A DNA stretch of 64,000 bases from the NCBI RefSeq assembly GCF_018873765.1, contig NC_057924.1:10751001-10815000 (forward strand), read 5' to 3'. The notes beneath the pieces are model-generated. The model saw nothing but the letters and a program-made list of their open reading frames with translations. It ran no database searches and was not told the origin of the DNA. This document shows positions 12,610 through 25,144 of this stretch, in pieces (the stretch's first letter is position 1; each line of letters opens with the position of its first letter). This DNA comes from Telopea speciosissima. Its lineage: Eukaryota > Streptophyta > Magnoliopsida > Proteales > Proteaceae. A program made the translations under genes and the position numbers.

Positions 12610-15600
12610 CTTTCTACCTTTCTAGGTGGGAGTGCACCAATCTTTACGTGTTAGACTATGTCTGAGCATAGATATTTTTGTACCCGCAACCAGTTAGTAT
12701 TCCTTTTATTTATTTATTTATTTATTTTGATTTTATAAAATGTTTTTTAAACTTAGAATATAATCTGAAAATACATACCAAATACAGCCATGAATTCCCA
12801 CGGCCGAGATTGTGTTATCACTTGTTATGCAATTAACTGATTTTATCATGGTGCGGCTTGGTGCCTTGAATTCAAATAAGGACACTGCTCCCTTTCAAAG
12901 GCAGTACCATATTTTTTTGAAATTGAGAAGGCATTATTCACGTAGAGACAAAATGTCTCCATCTCATTTAATGATATGTCAATGGTATGGTCGGTACTAA
13001 ATGATGCATTTAATTTTCAAACAATTAAATTGCACCGACAAAGAAAATGCTACAGAAATTCATTAAAATAAGAATCGTTTTGCATATGATTCGGTTTTAC
13101 TGATTTCTATTGAATTTTTGTTATTTGATTCACAATCCATTTACATACGGTTTGTAATGTCGATTTTAAAAAATAATAATGAAGACAATTCTAGTTTTTT
13201 AAATCTTATATATTTTCATGTTTCTTCATTCTCTTATGATCTTCATCTAACCTTTTTTTCTTATTCCTAGTTTTTCTATTTTTTCCTCTACCATCACATG
13301 ATAAACAAACTAATTTTTCAATTAATAAATAGGGTTTTGTTAATCCAATTTAACATATCCAATCATTTTCAATCCGTACTTGAACATATATATTATATAG
13401 TTAGTCTCAAAATATTTTATTTATTTTATGTTTCAAATATGATACAATAATTTTTACTTATTAAATTAATTATTATTTTATTAATTAACTCAATTGATCC
13501 ATGACCTAGTATTCCAGTGAGATGTACCGATTTTTATTGAATTTAGAACCGTTGGTTTTACAATTCAAATCGAAACCAAAATGAAAAAAAAACAATTATG
13601 AAATCAAAATCGGATCAGTCTTTTTAGAGGTGCCCAAGTAGAGCTGGAAATCGATGTGTTGTAGAGTATTAAATCAACTTTCAGTGGGATCCACAATATT
13701 GTTGCTAATACTGTTCACCCAAGCTCCTCTATATAAAAAAGATGGATAGGACGGTTCAACATATAACACAGAAAAAGAAAACCTCCCTTGATCTCTCGTA
13801 ATGAGTTCATTGGGTATATAAAGGTTTTGGATTAGTGTGAGAGTGTTTTGTATTCTCCAGTTGTTTGATAGTAGAATCTTCTCAGTGTCTTGATCCATGG
13901 ACGTACACTAAAAATCGAATCACGTTAAATCCTCTTGTATACGTTTATTTTATATCTTATTTTGAGAAGAGTTATAAATGGTATTTATTATATTATCTTC
14001 TTTATCTCTTGAATTAAATCAGAAAAGGGAGACATTCTACGGTGTATATGCGAGGACGGCTACGCCGTCTGCACATATACACGCGCGGTATGGGCAGTGG
14101 GCTGTAGATGCGTTAGTGGGCTGCAAGCGATCTGATCTGATATGTTGATTTTTTGAAATGATCAAATTCGTCGGATTAGAAGATCCTACGATCACGTTCG
14201 ATAGGATATGACTGTTGTGAACAGGTTCATCTCTGATTTAATTTGGACCGTTAGATCGGATGGCAATCGATCTAATGGATACAGAATGAATAGATATGTC
14301 TATTCAGAAGAGGTGCTCTACTTCTATAAAATAGAAGTCCTGTGTTCAAACGAATTATCTCTCTCTCTTACAATTCAGTATCTCTACGTGGAGTTTTGTG
14401 TTTTATTTTTATTGCTTTGTTGATTCCTGAAGGTGAATTTGCCGTGTTGGGTAAATATCTCCTTTAAGATAGCAAAATCGCGTTCAAAGCAGTTTGAAGT
14501 TTCCTTCTTTAAATAGAGTTTTTTCTAACAATGTAGTACACATTCCGTGATGATCTTCCCACATCTTTTACATACATTACATTATCTTTCTCATCGACAT
14601 AAAGTACTAGACTGCAAATTTGGACATACACACATGGTTTGAGATATTGGTATCGAATTGTCTGTATCAAATTTGCTAATGTAGAAAACAAAGCCTTATA
14701 ACATTGTTGAAATGAATGGAAATCTCAAACAACAATCACACAATTGAACACAAATATAAACTATTTATGTGGTTTGACAAGATTACCTATGTCCACGGTG
14801 AAATGAGATTTGTTACACCATCAATGAAAAATAGGACTATAGTCGCTCATCCTTAGATTAACCTCTTTGAGATTGCATTACACTGAAAAATTTTCACTAT
14901 AGATTTATAGCTAAACCCTATAAAAAAAAACAAAAACACTTTGCCAAAATACCCATAGAACCCAAAAAATTTTGCACAAATACCTCAAGATATACGGTTC
15001 TTCAGAGTCAACCCACTAATCCAAGCGGCTGGCTAATCCTGTATTGGTGGAACGGCAAAAACTAAGAGTAAAACTGTCCAAAAAATCAGATTTTGTAAGA
15101 AAAATCAGGGGGCAAAACTGTCCAACACGGGCCAATCCGTATCAATCTTAAGTGTATCGGTTTCCAAGATGACTGATACCAAATCCGATACCATGCATTA
15201 AATCCATGCAGACACATCCAAACACTCTTTAATTAACATTCTCATCCCTTGATTGTAGAATGAGAACGATCAAACTCATCAAAGCTCCAAAATGGATTCT
15301 AAATTGTAGGGTAAGATTTCTGCCATATTTTGTCCAAATCCTAACTCTTGAATTCTGAGTTTAACAATCAGAATAGCATTTGGTTGGCCACAATAATCTT
15401 TGGAATTTTTTATTTTGGAAGCTAAGAATCACTGTGCACTTCTATGCATGACAACCATGTACAGAAGCTTACCTTTATAGGGCTGTGAAAATGGAATCTT
15501 TATCATAAAGAAAGACCATGGATTGGGAATTTCAAGCACAGCATCATAGCTAGCTACACTGAGAAGTTCCTCCACCTTCCTTCAAATCTCGGGTACCCTG

Positions 15601-15850
15601 GGAAACCCCTTTAAAATGGGCAGGTGGCTATCAAATACTTCCCGTAATCCAAAAAGTCAAAAGGAAATCATACTTCAAAAGTTCCCCTGTCGACACCTAT
15701 CCTTCACCTTATCCTTAAAAATCTTTCCCCATCCATTATCTCTTGTCTTCTTCAAGTCTGAAACCCAGAAAAACCCTTCAAAACCCAAGCAGAGCTCAGA
15801 TCTTCTTCTTCTTATTCTCTAGGGCAGTCAGAGATCGGAATAGAAGAAGT
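12610..15850. other. Intergenic, AT-rich, upstream of the GST gene
   Basis: No protein or RNA gene is recognised. TTTA tetranucleotide repeats lie near 12707-12728. A compact hairpin at about 14041-14090 pairs GTGTATATGCG...GACGGC with GCCGTC...CATATACAC. Near 15030-15200 are traces of a GATACC/CCGATACC-type dispersed repeat. The last few hundred bases before 15857 are C/T-rich, as expected for a plant promoter and leader. Confidence 0.4.
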
Positions 15851-15856
15851 AGAGAA

Positions 15857-18800
15857 ATGGAGCTGAAACTGTATGTGGATCGTATGTCCCAACCAGCTCG
15901 TGCTCTTATTATCTTCTGCAAGTAACTCTTCTCTCCTGCAACTTCATTATTTTTAGTTGAATTTTAATTGCTTCTCTTTCTTCTTCATTAGAGGAATCCG
16001 CGCACGTGCTTTATAAATTATAACTGCATGTGTCAAAAAAAAAATGAAGGAAATTGATGATGTAGATCATCAGGATATATAGGTACTTTAAAAAAGTACC
16101 AACGAAGGAGAAGGACATCTCAACTCACTGATCGATTCACCAACTCAACGAGTTAACAACTGAACTAATAACTCGGTGAGTTGGTTTAGTCAGTAGGTGT
16201 ACGTTCTAGTTCCCCTCAACAACCAGGTGGTGGCATGGTTTGAGGAATTGGTATCGGATCGGCAGAATCCCCATGATTCTGGGGCGATCCCATATTGATC
16301 ATGGATCACTACGGATGAAGGGTAGAAAAATCTGAATTTTTGAATGAAAACCAAGGGTACATATGTATGATCCAGGGCGATATGTATCAGTATCGGCCGA
16401 GGCTGATCCTGATTCCTAAAACCCTGGGTGGTAAGGTATAATTTAGGGTTTTTTTTATTGTTTACCAGTATTTCCTTGTGAGTTTGGAATATTAATTCTT
16501 TATGAATTCCAAGCCAGTTTTATATTTAGGGTAAAGCTTGGTGTAACCATCCATGGTGATACACAAGAGACAAATACTATATTGAAGTTAACTTTTTCAC
16601 TATCTGAAATACCCTCTATTGTATGGAGGTTTGGATCATTATAGATTTAGTCTTCTGTTTCCTGTCTGGTACTGTAGTCCAGTTTCTCTCATAGGGAGGC
16701 GGAAATGACCACCTAACCCCCTGCCTGAACACACTACCGGAGGGAGGTTAAGTGGTCATTTCCGCCTCCCTATGAGAGGAATTGGACCACTGTAATGGGC
16801 AGGGAACAGGACAGGAAAAAAATTTATGGAGGTTCAAATTAGGCAAAGTTGTCTTGGTGCCAAGCTCGATCGGTTTAATCAATCGTGGTTATACCAAGCA
16901 AAACGCTTAGGCCCCGTTTGTTTAGAGGGGAAGGTGGGGTGACATTGTTGGGAAGATGGGACCCACATGTTGGTGGGGTTTTATTAGGGTGGAAATGTTG
17001 ATACCTCTTTTTCTTCCCTACGATTACAAGTAAGAATAGCCCCTGTTAATCTAATTTCTTCTATTATTTTCCGTGGGATTTCTAAGGGTTTCATAATCCT
17101 GTACATTGGGGAAGAATCTGGGATATTTTTCAGTTTGATTGCTGTTTCTGGAAACAGCCTCTTTGCCAAAGCAGGGGTACGATAAGGTTGCATACATTAT
17201 GACCCTCCCCAGACTCCTCAGTGACGGGAGCCTCGTGCACTGGATATGCCCTTGTTTGGTTTCTGTTCATGCACCTGACTGTACCCCTGCTTTGGGTGCA
17301 TTCCCGCTGCAAATAGGAAACCCCTCCTAGAGGCATCTAGCCCTTAGATTGGACTGACGTTTAGATTAGATTTGTGTTATTAGATTACAATTTATATTCC
17401 AATTTTGACCCCAAAATATTGTATAACAAATAGAATGTTAAGAGAGTCGGAAATCAATTCTTGGATTAACGTTTGTTTATGTTCAATTCAATTGGTTCTA
17501 TCTTTCCTTTGTTTTTACAAATGTTTGACAGTTTTACCTGAAATGTCAGTGTGTTTTTTTTGGGAAGCAGTTTTCTGTCCTGGAGTGTGGTTTACGCTAG
17601 CACTCCCATGTGTCTATATCTCTCCTCCTCAAAACAAGGGTGTAGATGTGTTTTTTCATATGAGGAGGAGAGAGAGAGACTCATGGGAGTGCTGACGTAG
17701 GCCACACTCCCAGACAAAGTTCTTTTTTCCTTTTTTAAAATAAGTGATTGATTTCATGTTTGAAACTTTCAAGAAGATTTGATCATTGGCTTGTGAAATA
17801 GGTTAAATGGAATCGATTTCGAGGAGATTACAGTGGACTTCATAAAACGTCAAACTCAATCGCCTGAATTTGAAGGTCTGTTCTGTTAATGCAAAATCTG
17901 TATTTTTTTTTTCGAGTTCTAGTTTTGTATTTATTTTCAATCTTAGTCATGGTTACTTAATTGAAATGGTTCTATTCTGTAGTCTCATAATTTTGTAATC
18001 TTCTAAAAAGCAAGTAATAATTTGAGGTAAAACACTCCCACCCAAAAAAAAAAGAAGATTTTTCCGTTTTTAGTTATACTAACCATCTCTTTGTTACTAT
18101 TTCAGAAATCAATCCTATGAAACAAGTCCCAGCAATAGTTCATGGGGAATTAAAGCTGTTTGAGAGGTATTTCCCAATTTTTTTAGTCCTGTCAATTTTT
18201 GTAGTTGTTGGATAAAAGAAACATGACATAAATGTAGTAGTGAGGTTCATGGTTTTAGGGATCGGTAACGGATCTGCGGAATCGCCGATCAAGATCGGTA
18301 TCGGCGATCCCTGATCCTTGGCCGATTCCGCATCAGTGGATCATACTTTCCCTCGGGTTTGGAATGGGAGAATCTTGAACACATGATTAACAGCCTTCCA
18401 TCTTGACCCAACGAAATCAATGATCAGATCACAATTTAAATCTTTTCAAGACAACAGTTTATAAATCAGTTACATTTTCTTCTTCCTATTGCTCTCTACT
18501 CTTTCCTACTTTCAGATGTTTACAACTATTGGACACTTACATTTATAGTTATTCACTTTCTTTCTCTTCTTTCTGTCATTTCATGGTAGGAAGCTTTTTT
18601 TTCTCTTGGACTGCAGGGATAGCGAAGAGATAGGTGGAGGAATGTAGCAGCCTTACCCCTATTTCGAACAGAGGCTGTTTCCAGAGACTCGAACCTGTGA
18701 CCACTTGGTCACAATGGAGCAACCTAACTGTTGCACCAAGGTCCACCCGTGACCATTTGATTGGTTGCAACAATCAAATGTAACCACCTTGGTTACAAAC

Positions 18801-21800
18801 AGATTATCTCTTTCCCAAATTTTCATGTAGTTATTTCTGTCAGGTGGTTGTTTTATCTTAGAGCAGCAACCTGTTTATTCCAAAAACTTGCTATGAAGGG
18901 TGTATTGCTTTAAGCAACCTTGTGCTTAAACCCTAAACCCTAACAATTATTTTTGTCTGCTGGCTGTTTTGTATTCTCGATTACTTCTTTAAATTGTCTT
19001 ATGTGAGATCATCTTCGTAATTTGTTTTTTTTTTCTTTCAGTCACGCCATTCTGCGATATTTTGCTTGTGCATTCCCAGGAGTTCCAGATCATTGGTAAG
19101 TGAAACAATCCTTTTGTGCAAATTGATATTTTTGTAGTAGAAGTTTTCAATATTTTTATGGTTATTATTATTTACCTTTCTCTCATTATCCACCAATAAT
19201 CCCCAATATTCAATTTTTTCCCCTCCATTTTTCACTGCATGATAGGTACCCTGCTGATCTTTCCAGGAGAGCTAAGATTGACTCTGTCTTGGATTGGCAT
19301 CATTTGAATTTACGCCGTGGTGCAAGTTCAGTACATTCTACCTTTAACCTATGCTTCCATTTTTTTATTTTTTTTTTCAATGAGTATATTTTTGCTTTTC
19401 TATCTTCAACTTTGAATTGTTTGAGATTGGCATAAAATTGTAGATAATATTAAGAGACTCAATCTTGTACTAGATAGTTCTACTTGTCTTTATTAATTTA
19501 TTAGGTAAGCTTAGATAGCACTTGTAAGTTATGACTTGGGTGGAACAATTACTTTTTTCTTCTTTTTTTTTGTGGTAAAAGAACAATTAGTTTAATATCA
19601 TTCATTTTCATGAGAAATGAATCATGGAATGATTTGCATTTTCTTAGTTAAGTTTGGTGGTTTTGGCAATTATGTCAAGTGTGTACATTGGTGCAATTTG
19701 GGTTCAATAACTTGGCTTTGTGATTGCTATAGGCCCACAAGAATAATAAATTTCTCAAAATAAGGGTTAAGTGACAATTCTGTACCACATCGGGTGTGTG
19801 AGTGTGGTGTGTGTTGTGTATATCCGCCATTCCACTATCCTAAAAGTTGGTTAACCTTTTGGGATTGGTGTGTGGTTTGTGTGATTACACTTTCATAAAA
19901 AAAAAAAAGTGGCAATTCTATAATTATATGGAATAGTATAGGACCCCTTATAGAGCAAGAAGCAGAATTAGGACATGGGGGCTATTAAATTTTAAAAGAT
20001 AAGCAAAAATTGGAATTTCAATGAAGTGGTTATAAAACAGAAATAAATTCAGAACATAAGGGCTTTTATGTAAGGTATTTTCTTACTGAACCCCCCTCAA
20101 AGGTGTCAAATAATTTGTAATATTACCCTTTTGCCCTTTTAGTATACCACATTTTTTTTTACAGTAAGGGTAATAATGTCATTTTACATGTGTACTTGAA
20201 AAATGGTAATCATAGTGACAAAATCACGTCATTTTCAACTTATTTTTGAAAATCCTTTTATACCCCTATCTTAAAGGACTTTTGGCAATAAGACAAGGGA
20301 CAATTAAAAGGTGTCAAGTTCTAAATACACTTATAGAGGGGTCATTTAGACACTCCCTTTGTGCAGTATAAAAGAATAGGGGGTTATATGTAAATACCTA
20401 TTTTTGGTCGTCGTCTTCATTTCATTAAAACATAACCCACGACAAGAACTCCTTCAAGTGTCTTTAACTCACTCTATATGAAACCAATCTATCTGAATGT
20501 TACGATTAGATTCCTAACACTCAGACCTCTTGAATATAACACACGACAGTTCGAATCTTTAACGAATAAAATATAATAAATCTCTTAAACTTCCTGGGTG
20601 GAGTGAACAATACCAGCTTTGAAGATGGGTTTAAGCCTCCCAAATCCAAGTCGATTCAGTCCCAAACTCTGCAGTTAACATCACTGAATATAAGTGAACA
20701 ATACCGGTTTTGGTAAACGCCTCTATCCTTTTATAAGGCTCCTTCTCTACCTTGTTGTTTTCTCTCTCCTTATAGAAAACTCATTAACCCTCTCTCATCT
20801 TACCTTGTTGGACAATTTCACTTTCTCCTTAGAGAAAACCCACTAACTCTCTCTCTTCCAATGTGTCGCTTTGTGAGACTCCACCTTGCTTAATGTATCC
20901 AACCACTTCCAATCCTTTAGAAGACCCAATCTTGTTGAAGACTCCACTCTTACACTTACTTGGAAGACTCCACATTCTTGCAGGCTTCACCTCCTTGAAG
21001 ACCCCACCTCCTTGGAAAATTTCACCTCTTCCACTCTCTTGGAAGACTCATCCATGTTGAAGACTCCAACTCCTCTACTAGCCCATCTAGACCATTGAAC
21101 CGAATTTTCAACCGGTCTAGATAAAAGCCACCAAACCCAACAATAACAGTGGAAGTTGGATCTCACTCCGTGGGCGTAGGCGGTTTTGCCAAATTATGTA
21201 AATCTCTTGCCTCTTCTTTGTGTATGTGTTTTTTTCCTTTTGTGTTTTGTTGATCTTGCACATACCATTTTTGTGCGCTGCTCACATCGTAAAGAGAAAG
21301 TTGGAACTGTTGTTTTTCCAACCCTAACAAGTGGTATCAGAGGCAATGGTTTACGATCGAGTTTGAGTTGATGGAATAAGTCGATGGTGAGAAAGCACGG
21401 TGGTGTTAAGAGTAGTGGAGGAGATTTTTTGAAAAAAAAAATTGAGGGAGTCACCTTGGATTGCCAAGGGAATGTTGTAGGATAGGAAAGGTCGGTGGAC
21501 ACTCCTACAACATGGTTTAAGGAAGAGGATGCCTCCTCAGGGTGAAGACAGTGGTCGAGGGACTAGAGGGGCATGTATGATGAAGGTTCGACATTCGAGG
21601 TACTAATATTAGAGATATGCTGGGTAAAGAATGGGATTGAAATGATAAGGTGTCGGTTATTCGAGGTACTAGCACTAGAGATGTGCAAGGTGAAGAATAA
21701 AACCGAAATGATGGGTGTTCAACCATTTGAGAGACTAGCTCTAGAGATGTGTAAGGTGAAGAATGAGGTTGAAAAGGTTTTCCAACAAGTCTTCAAGGTG

Positions 21801-24759
21801 GCTACGATAAAAGCTAAGTTGGAGATTGTTGGGTTTGGTGGCTTTTATCTAGCCGGTTGAAGATTCGGTTCAATGATCTAAATAGGTTAGTGGAGGAGTT
21901 GGAGTCTTTAACAAGGATGAGTCTTCCAAGAGAGTGGAAGAGGTGGAATTTTCCACGGAGGTGGAGTCTTCAAGGAGGTGAAGTCTTCAAGATTGTGGAG
22001 TTTTCGAAGTAAGTGAAAGAGTGGAATCTTTAACAAGATTAGGTCTTCTAAAGGATTGGAAGTGGTTGGAGACATTAAGCAAGGTGGAGTCACCCAAAGA
22101 GACACATTGGAGGAGAGAGAGTTAGTGGATTTTCTCTAAGGAGAGTCTAATATTTTCCAACAAGGTAAGAGGAGAGAGAGTTAATGGGTTTTTTTCTAAG
22201 GAGAGAGAAAACAAGATAGAGAAGGAGCACTATAAAGGGATAGAGGTGTCTACCAAGGAGGTTAGTGTTGATCTAAGTGAGGAGCCAGGATGTGAGGATC
22301 CAAGTGAGAGTAATGTGGGAGCAACATGTGTACAAGGACTAAGCAAAGAGCCAAGGTGAAGGTATGTAGAGTGAATGGGAGATGAGAAAAGGGTGTACAT
22401 GAGTGCTTGGGTTTGGGTATCAAATCGTAAGGGTTGTACTTTTTTCTCTTATCTTGATTCATAGTGGAAGTTGGATCTCCCTTCGTGGATGTAGGTGGTT
22501 TGCTGAACCACGTAAATCTCTTTCCTCTTCTTTGTGTATGTGCTTTTTTCCTTTTGTGTTTTGTTGATCTTACACATACCCTTTTTGTTTTGATATCACA
22601 AAGAGAGTTGGAAATGTTGTTTTTCCAACCCTAACACTGTCAACCGCAAGGGGAAGGAAAACAATAGCAGAAAATGAAAAATGGAAACAAAATAGAACAA
22701 AGGAAAGAAGTGTTAAGGAAATCAAACATGTGAAGAAGAATGATTAGGAGAAAGGAATCAACTCAGAGAGGAAAAGAATGAGTCCAGCCAGCAAGCTGCC
22801 CTGGCAGCCACAAAATTTTTTTGATTCAATCTTCAAAAGCTATCTCATCTATGGGTGATTACAACTTCCTACAAGTCTCCAAAAACATAAAAATTGCAAC
22901 CAACAAGAAACAGAAACTGTAATAAACTAGGTTATTAAATGATAACCAAATCTACTATGCATGCCCATAAAATAAGATTGCAAAAGTTACAAAGATAATT
23001 CATATCCCCTACATAATCCTACGGGTAACTGCGTGATACATGAGTAATTTGTGTATAAATTTACTACAAACTCCTGAAATGGATTGAATTGCCTAGATGT
23101 CTAGGTTTTATGTTTATTCCGTATTTTACATATTTGCCTACATTTTTTTTTTTTTGGGGGATCCATGTCGCCGACCCCATTAAGTTGGGATAAGGCTGAG
23201 TTTGTTTTTGTTGTTGTTGTTGTAGAGACCATCAACATGCATTTTTTTTTCTTTGTTGGGGCTAACTCACTCTCCCTTTACAGCTACCTATGTTCAGAGT
23301 ACTGTACTAGGACCAGCACTTGGTCGTTTGAATCCCCAAGCAGCTGCTGAAGCTGAGAAAATTTTGGTAGCATCCCTATCAAGCATTGAAACCATTTGGC
23401 TTAAAGAAAATGGAAAATATCTATTGGGAAACTCTCAACCATCTATTGCAGACCTCAGCCTTGTCTGTGAAATTATGCAACTGGAGGTAAAACAATCACC
23501 CCCTTTCCCCAGCCACTTGCAAAAATAAAAGTATTTGAAAAAGTTTCTATTTGAAATTCTTAAAAGATTTTTATATGTAAATGAAAGGTTGCATTTTTGA
23601 CATTAGCAATGTCATAGTTGTATACCAAGATTACTGTAATTCCATTTTCCTAGGTTTTTATTGAGATAATTTGTATTTTGTTGTCATTGATTCAACTTGT
23701 TTTGATATGGTCAGCACTTCCCCTTTCTGTGAAGTTTTTCCAGAAGTTGTGCATGTTTTTGATGCAATTTGTGGGGTTCTGTTGGTTTGGGGCCCAAGCC
23801 AACTAAGGTCCAATCCCATGTATTGGGTGTCCTACACAATATTGTCTGTCAAAACCAAAACTAGCCATTAAGGAGAGGGTGTCCAAGTCTTCATAAGCCA
23901 GCGTGGAACCCCAAGAGTCTCCCCCTCCACGTGGGAGGGGAGATTTCTGCATCCTCAGAAGCACACCAGAGTTGTCACACCCCAGATCAACTACCACTTA
24001 TTGGGGATCATGTAGAACTCGCCCCTAAAAAGCTAATCATTAAGGAGAGGGTGCCTAAATCTTCATATCTTCATAAGCCAGCGTGGAACCCCAAGAGTCT
24101 CCCCCTCCACGTGGGAGGGGAGATTTCTGCATCCTCAGAAGCACACCAGAGTTGTCACACCCCAGATCAACTACCACTTATTGGGGATCATGTAGAACTC
24201 GCCCCTAAAAAGCTAATCATTAAGGAGAGGGTGCCTAAATCTTCATAACAATTCACATTGGGCTACTCAAATTCGATGCGGATCATTGCTTTTGCATGAA
24301 ACCCCAACACTCAGGTTTAATCAGGTTGAATGGGTCTAAGATTGGTTTATCCTTTAACTAAATTTCATATGAGCTGAATGTACCTTTGAGCACAATTAGC
24401 CACATGTTAAAAAAAGTAAAAAAGAAATGCCTTCTAAACCTTGCCTGGATCTACTTTCCCAAGGCTTCAAACAGGGCAAAATACAACCTTGTGTCATGTG
24501 GTTTCAATTTGGATAATAAGATAGAAATGGAATCTGAAATATCTGTTTAATTGGTAACTTTCTGTTTCAGGTTTTGAATGAGAAGGATATCAAACGGTTC
24601 TTGGGCCCCTACAAAAAAGTTTTGCAGTGGATTGAGGATATGAGAAATGCAACAAATCCTCACTTTGATGAAGCACACAAAGTCTTACTCGAAGTGAAAG
24701 CAAAGTACCAAGGTGTTACTGAATCTACCATAAGAGCAATGTTACCACCAAAGCTGTAA
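15857..24759 (+). CDS. GSTT: Glutathione S-transferase, theta class
   Basis: Seven coding exons (15857-15921, 17802-17875, 18106-18166, 19042-19095, 19246-19325, 23284-23486, 24571-24759) give 241 aa. Every junction is GT-AG and the phases agree. The thioredoxin-like domain has the theta catalytic Ser at residue 11 (YVDRMSQPARA), QVPA with the cis-Pro at about 54, and the glutathione-binding ES pair at about 65-66 (LFESHAI). The helical domain contains SVLDWHHLNLRRGA, LGPALG and QPSIADLSLVCEIMQLE. Theta enzymes conjugate or reduce hydroperoxides with glutathione. The last three residues are PKL, a plausible peroxisomal PTS1 variant; plant theta GSTs are known as peroxisomal. The C-terminus is shorter and different from the QKRREM...SKI type in Arabidopsis. 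Introns 2 to 6 hold most of the repeats listed between 17 and 24.5 kb; intron 5 is nearly 4 kb. Confidence 0.95.
16686..16778. repeat. Perfect 27-bp inverted repeat in GST intron 1
   Basis: Positions 16686-16712 and 16752-16778 are exact reverse complements (core GGAGGCGGAAATGACCAC), separated by 39 bp that also partly pair. Weaker pairing continues outside to about 16640 and 16820, giving a MITE of about 180 bp. The same GGTCATTTCCGCC block recurs near 41.95 kb. Confidence 0.75.
17147..17262 (+). mobile_element. Au-type SINE, 5'-truncated
   Basis: The sequence starts at GGAAACAGCCTCTTTGCC and runs through GCAGGGGTACGATAAGGTTG to GGGAGCCTCGTGCACTGGAT. This order is the 3' body of the plant Au SINE. 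The tRNA-related head is missing. It lies in intron 1 of the GST gene. Confidence 0.8.
17562..17730. mobile_element. 169-bp MITE, copy 2
   Basis: It has the same termini, length and internal inverted repeats as copies 1 and 3, with more substitutions (for example TTTACGCTAGCACTCCCA in place of CCTACACCAGCACTCCCA). The flanks are T-rich and give no perfect target duplication. It lies in GST intron 1, close to the acceptor of exon 2. Confidence 0.85.
18597..18748 (-). mobile_element. Au-type SINE, nearly full length
   Basis: Read on the minus strand it begins CCTTGGTGCAACAGTTAGG, has the pol III B box GGTTCGAGTCT, then GGAAACAGCCTCTG and GGGGTAAGGCTGC, and ends near an A-run at about 18597-18605. 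This is the Au SINE layout. It is in intron 3 of the GST gene, opposite to its transcription. Confidence 0.8.
20712..22636 (+). mobile_element. Rearranged non-autonomous Copia-like LTR element
   Basis: The 3' LTR is clear at 21827-22636 (810 bp). It begins TGTTGGG after a GGAGAT purine tract and ends CCAACCCTAACA. The 5' LTR end matches it over 21149-21329, followed directly by a primer-binding site (GTGGTATCAGAGG, from 21331). The expected front part of the 5' LTR is absent. Instead 20712-21142 is the reverse complement of the first 430 bp of the LTR. The internal region is only about 500 bp and codes for no gag or pol. It lies inside GST intron 5. No target duplication could be fixed because the left end is rearranged. 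Confidence 0.7.
21595..21792 (+). repeat. Three 66-bp tandem units inside the LTR element
   Basis: Units start at about 21595, 21661 and 21727, each reading like GAGGTACTAGCACTAGAGAT followed by a TGTGCAAGGTGAAGAAT block. The 66-bp period keeps one frame open, so the frame at 21573-21860 shows repeats of an FEVLALEMCKVKN type. I read this as a by-product of the repeat, not as a gene. Confidence 0.7.
23158..23222 (+). mobile_element. LINE 3' end fragment (RTE-like tail)
   Basis: The piece reads GGGGGATCCATGTCGCCGAC, then CCCATTAAGTTGGGATAAGG and CTGAGTTT, and ends in TTGTTGTTGTTG. This is the common 3' terminus of plant RTE-type LINEs, which end in a short TTG repeat. Only the terminus remains. 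It sits 60 bp before GST exon 6. Confidence 0.65.
23880..24247. repeat. 180-bp tandem duplication in GST intron 6
   Basis: The block from 23891 repeats at 24071 with an exact 180-bp period and almost no differences over two copies (for example TCATAAGCCAGCGTGGAACC). A partial third unit (GAGAGGGTGCCTAAAT, then CTTCATA) closes it. Because 180 is divisible by three, an open frame runs through both copies. There is no sign that it is coding. Confidence 0.9.
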
Positions 24760-25140
24760 GTGTTCAGGGAGATGTTTCGTTTCCAGCAATCTGCAACTAT
24801 ACGTATCAAAGCAGGGGATACTGCAACTATGATTGTGGAGTGTTTTTTTTTTTTTTGGGTGGGGTGAATAAATTGGGAGTATGTTATGAAAGCAGGATCA
24901 TATAAATCATGAAAACTCTAGTTCAGATAAGTTTAATTTGGAGCAAAAGTTGAATATGGAAATCATGGAATTTCCTCTACATGCTGTGATCTTCACCAGA
25001 AACTTGTAAACTTGACAAGAAATAATGTTTTTGAATTCCTGTTGGCTATTTGATTACTTGGTAAAACTGGAATTCAGATCCAGGAGCTATGAGCAAAGCC
25101 AGGTACACAATATAGCAAACACTACTTGGGTGTCCTTTGA
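24760..25140. other. 3' flank of the GST gene
   Basis: This is probably the 3' UTR. A T-run lies at 24843-24857 and AATAAAT near 24867 is a possible poly(A) signal. Nothing else is recognised. Confidence 0.4.
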
Positions 25141-25144
25141 GAGT

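Noticed and set aside
23931-24248. 105-codon frame in GST intron 6
   Set aside because: It is open only because a 180-bp tandem repeat keeps one frame; the peptide is two copies of the same translated repeat.
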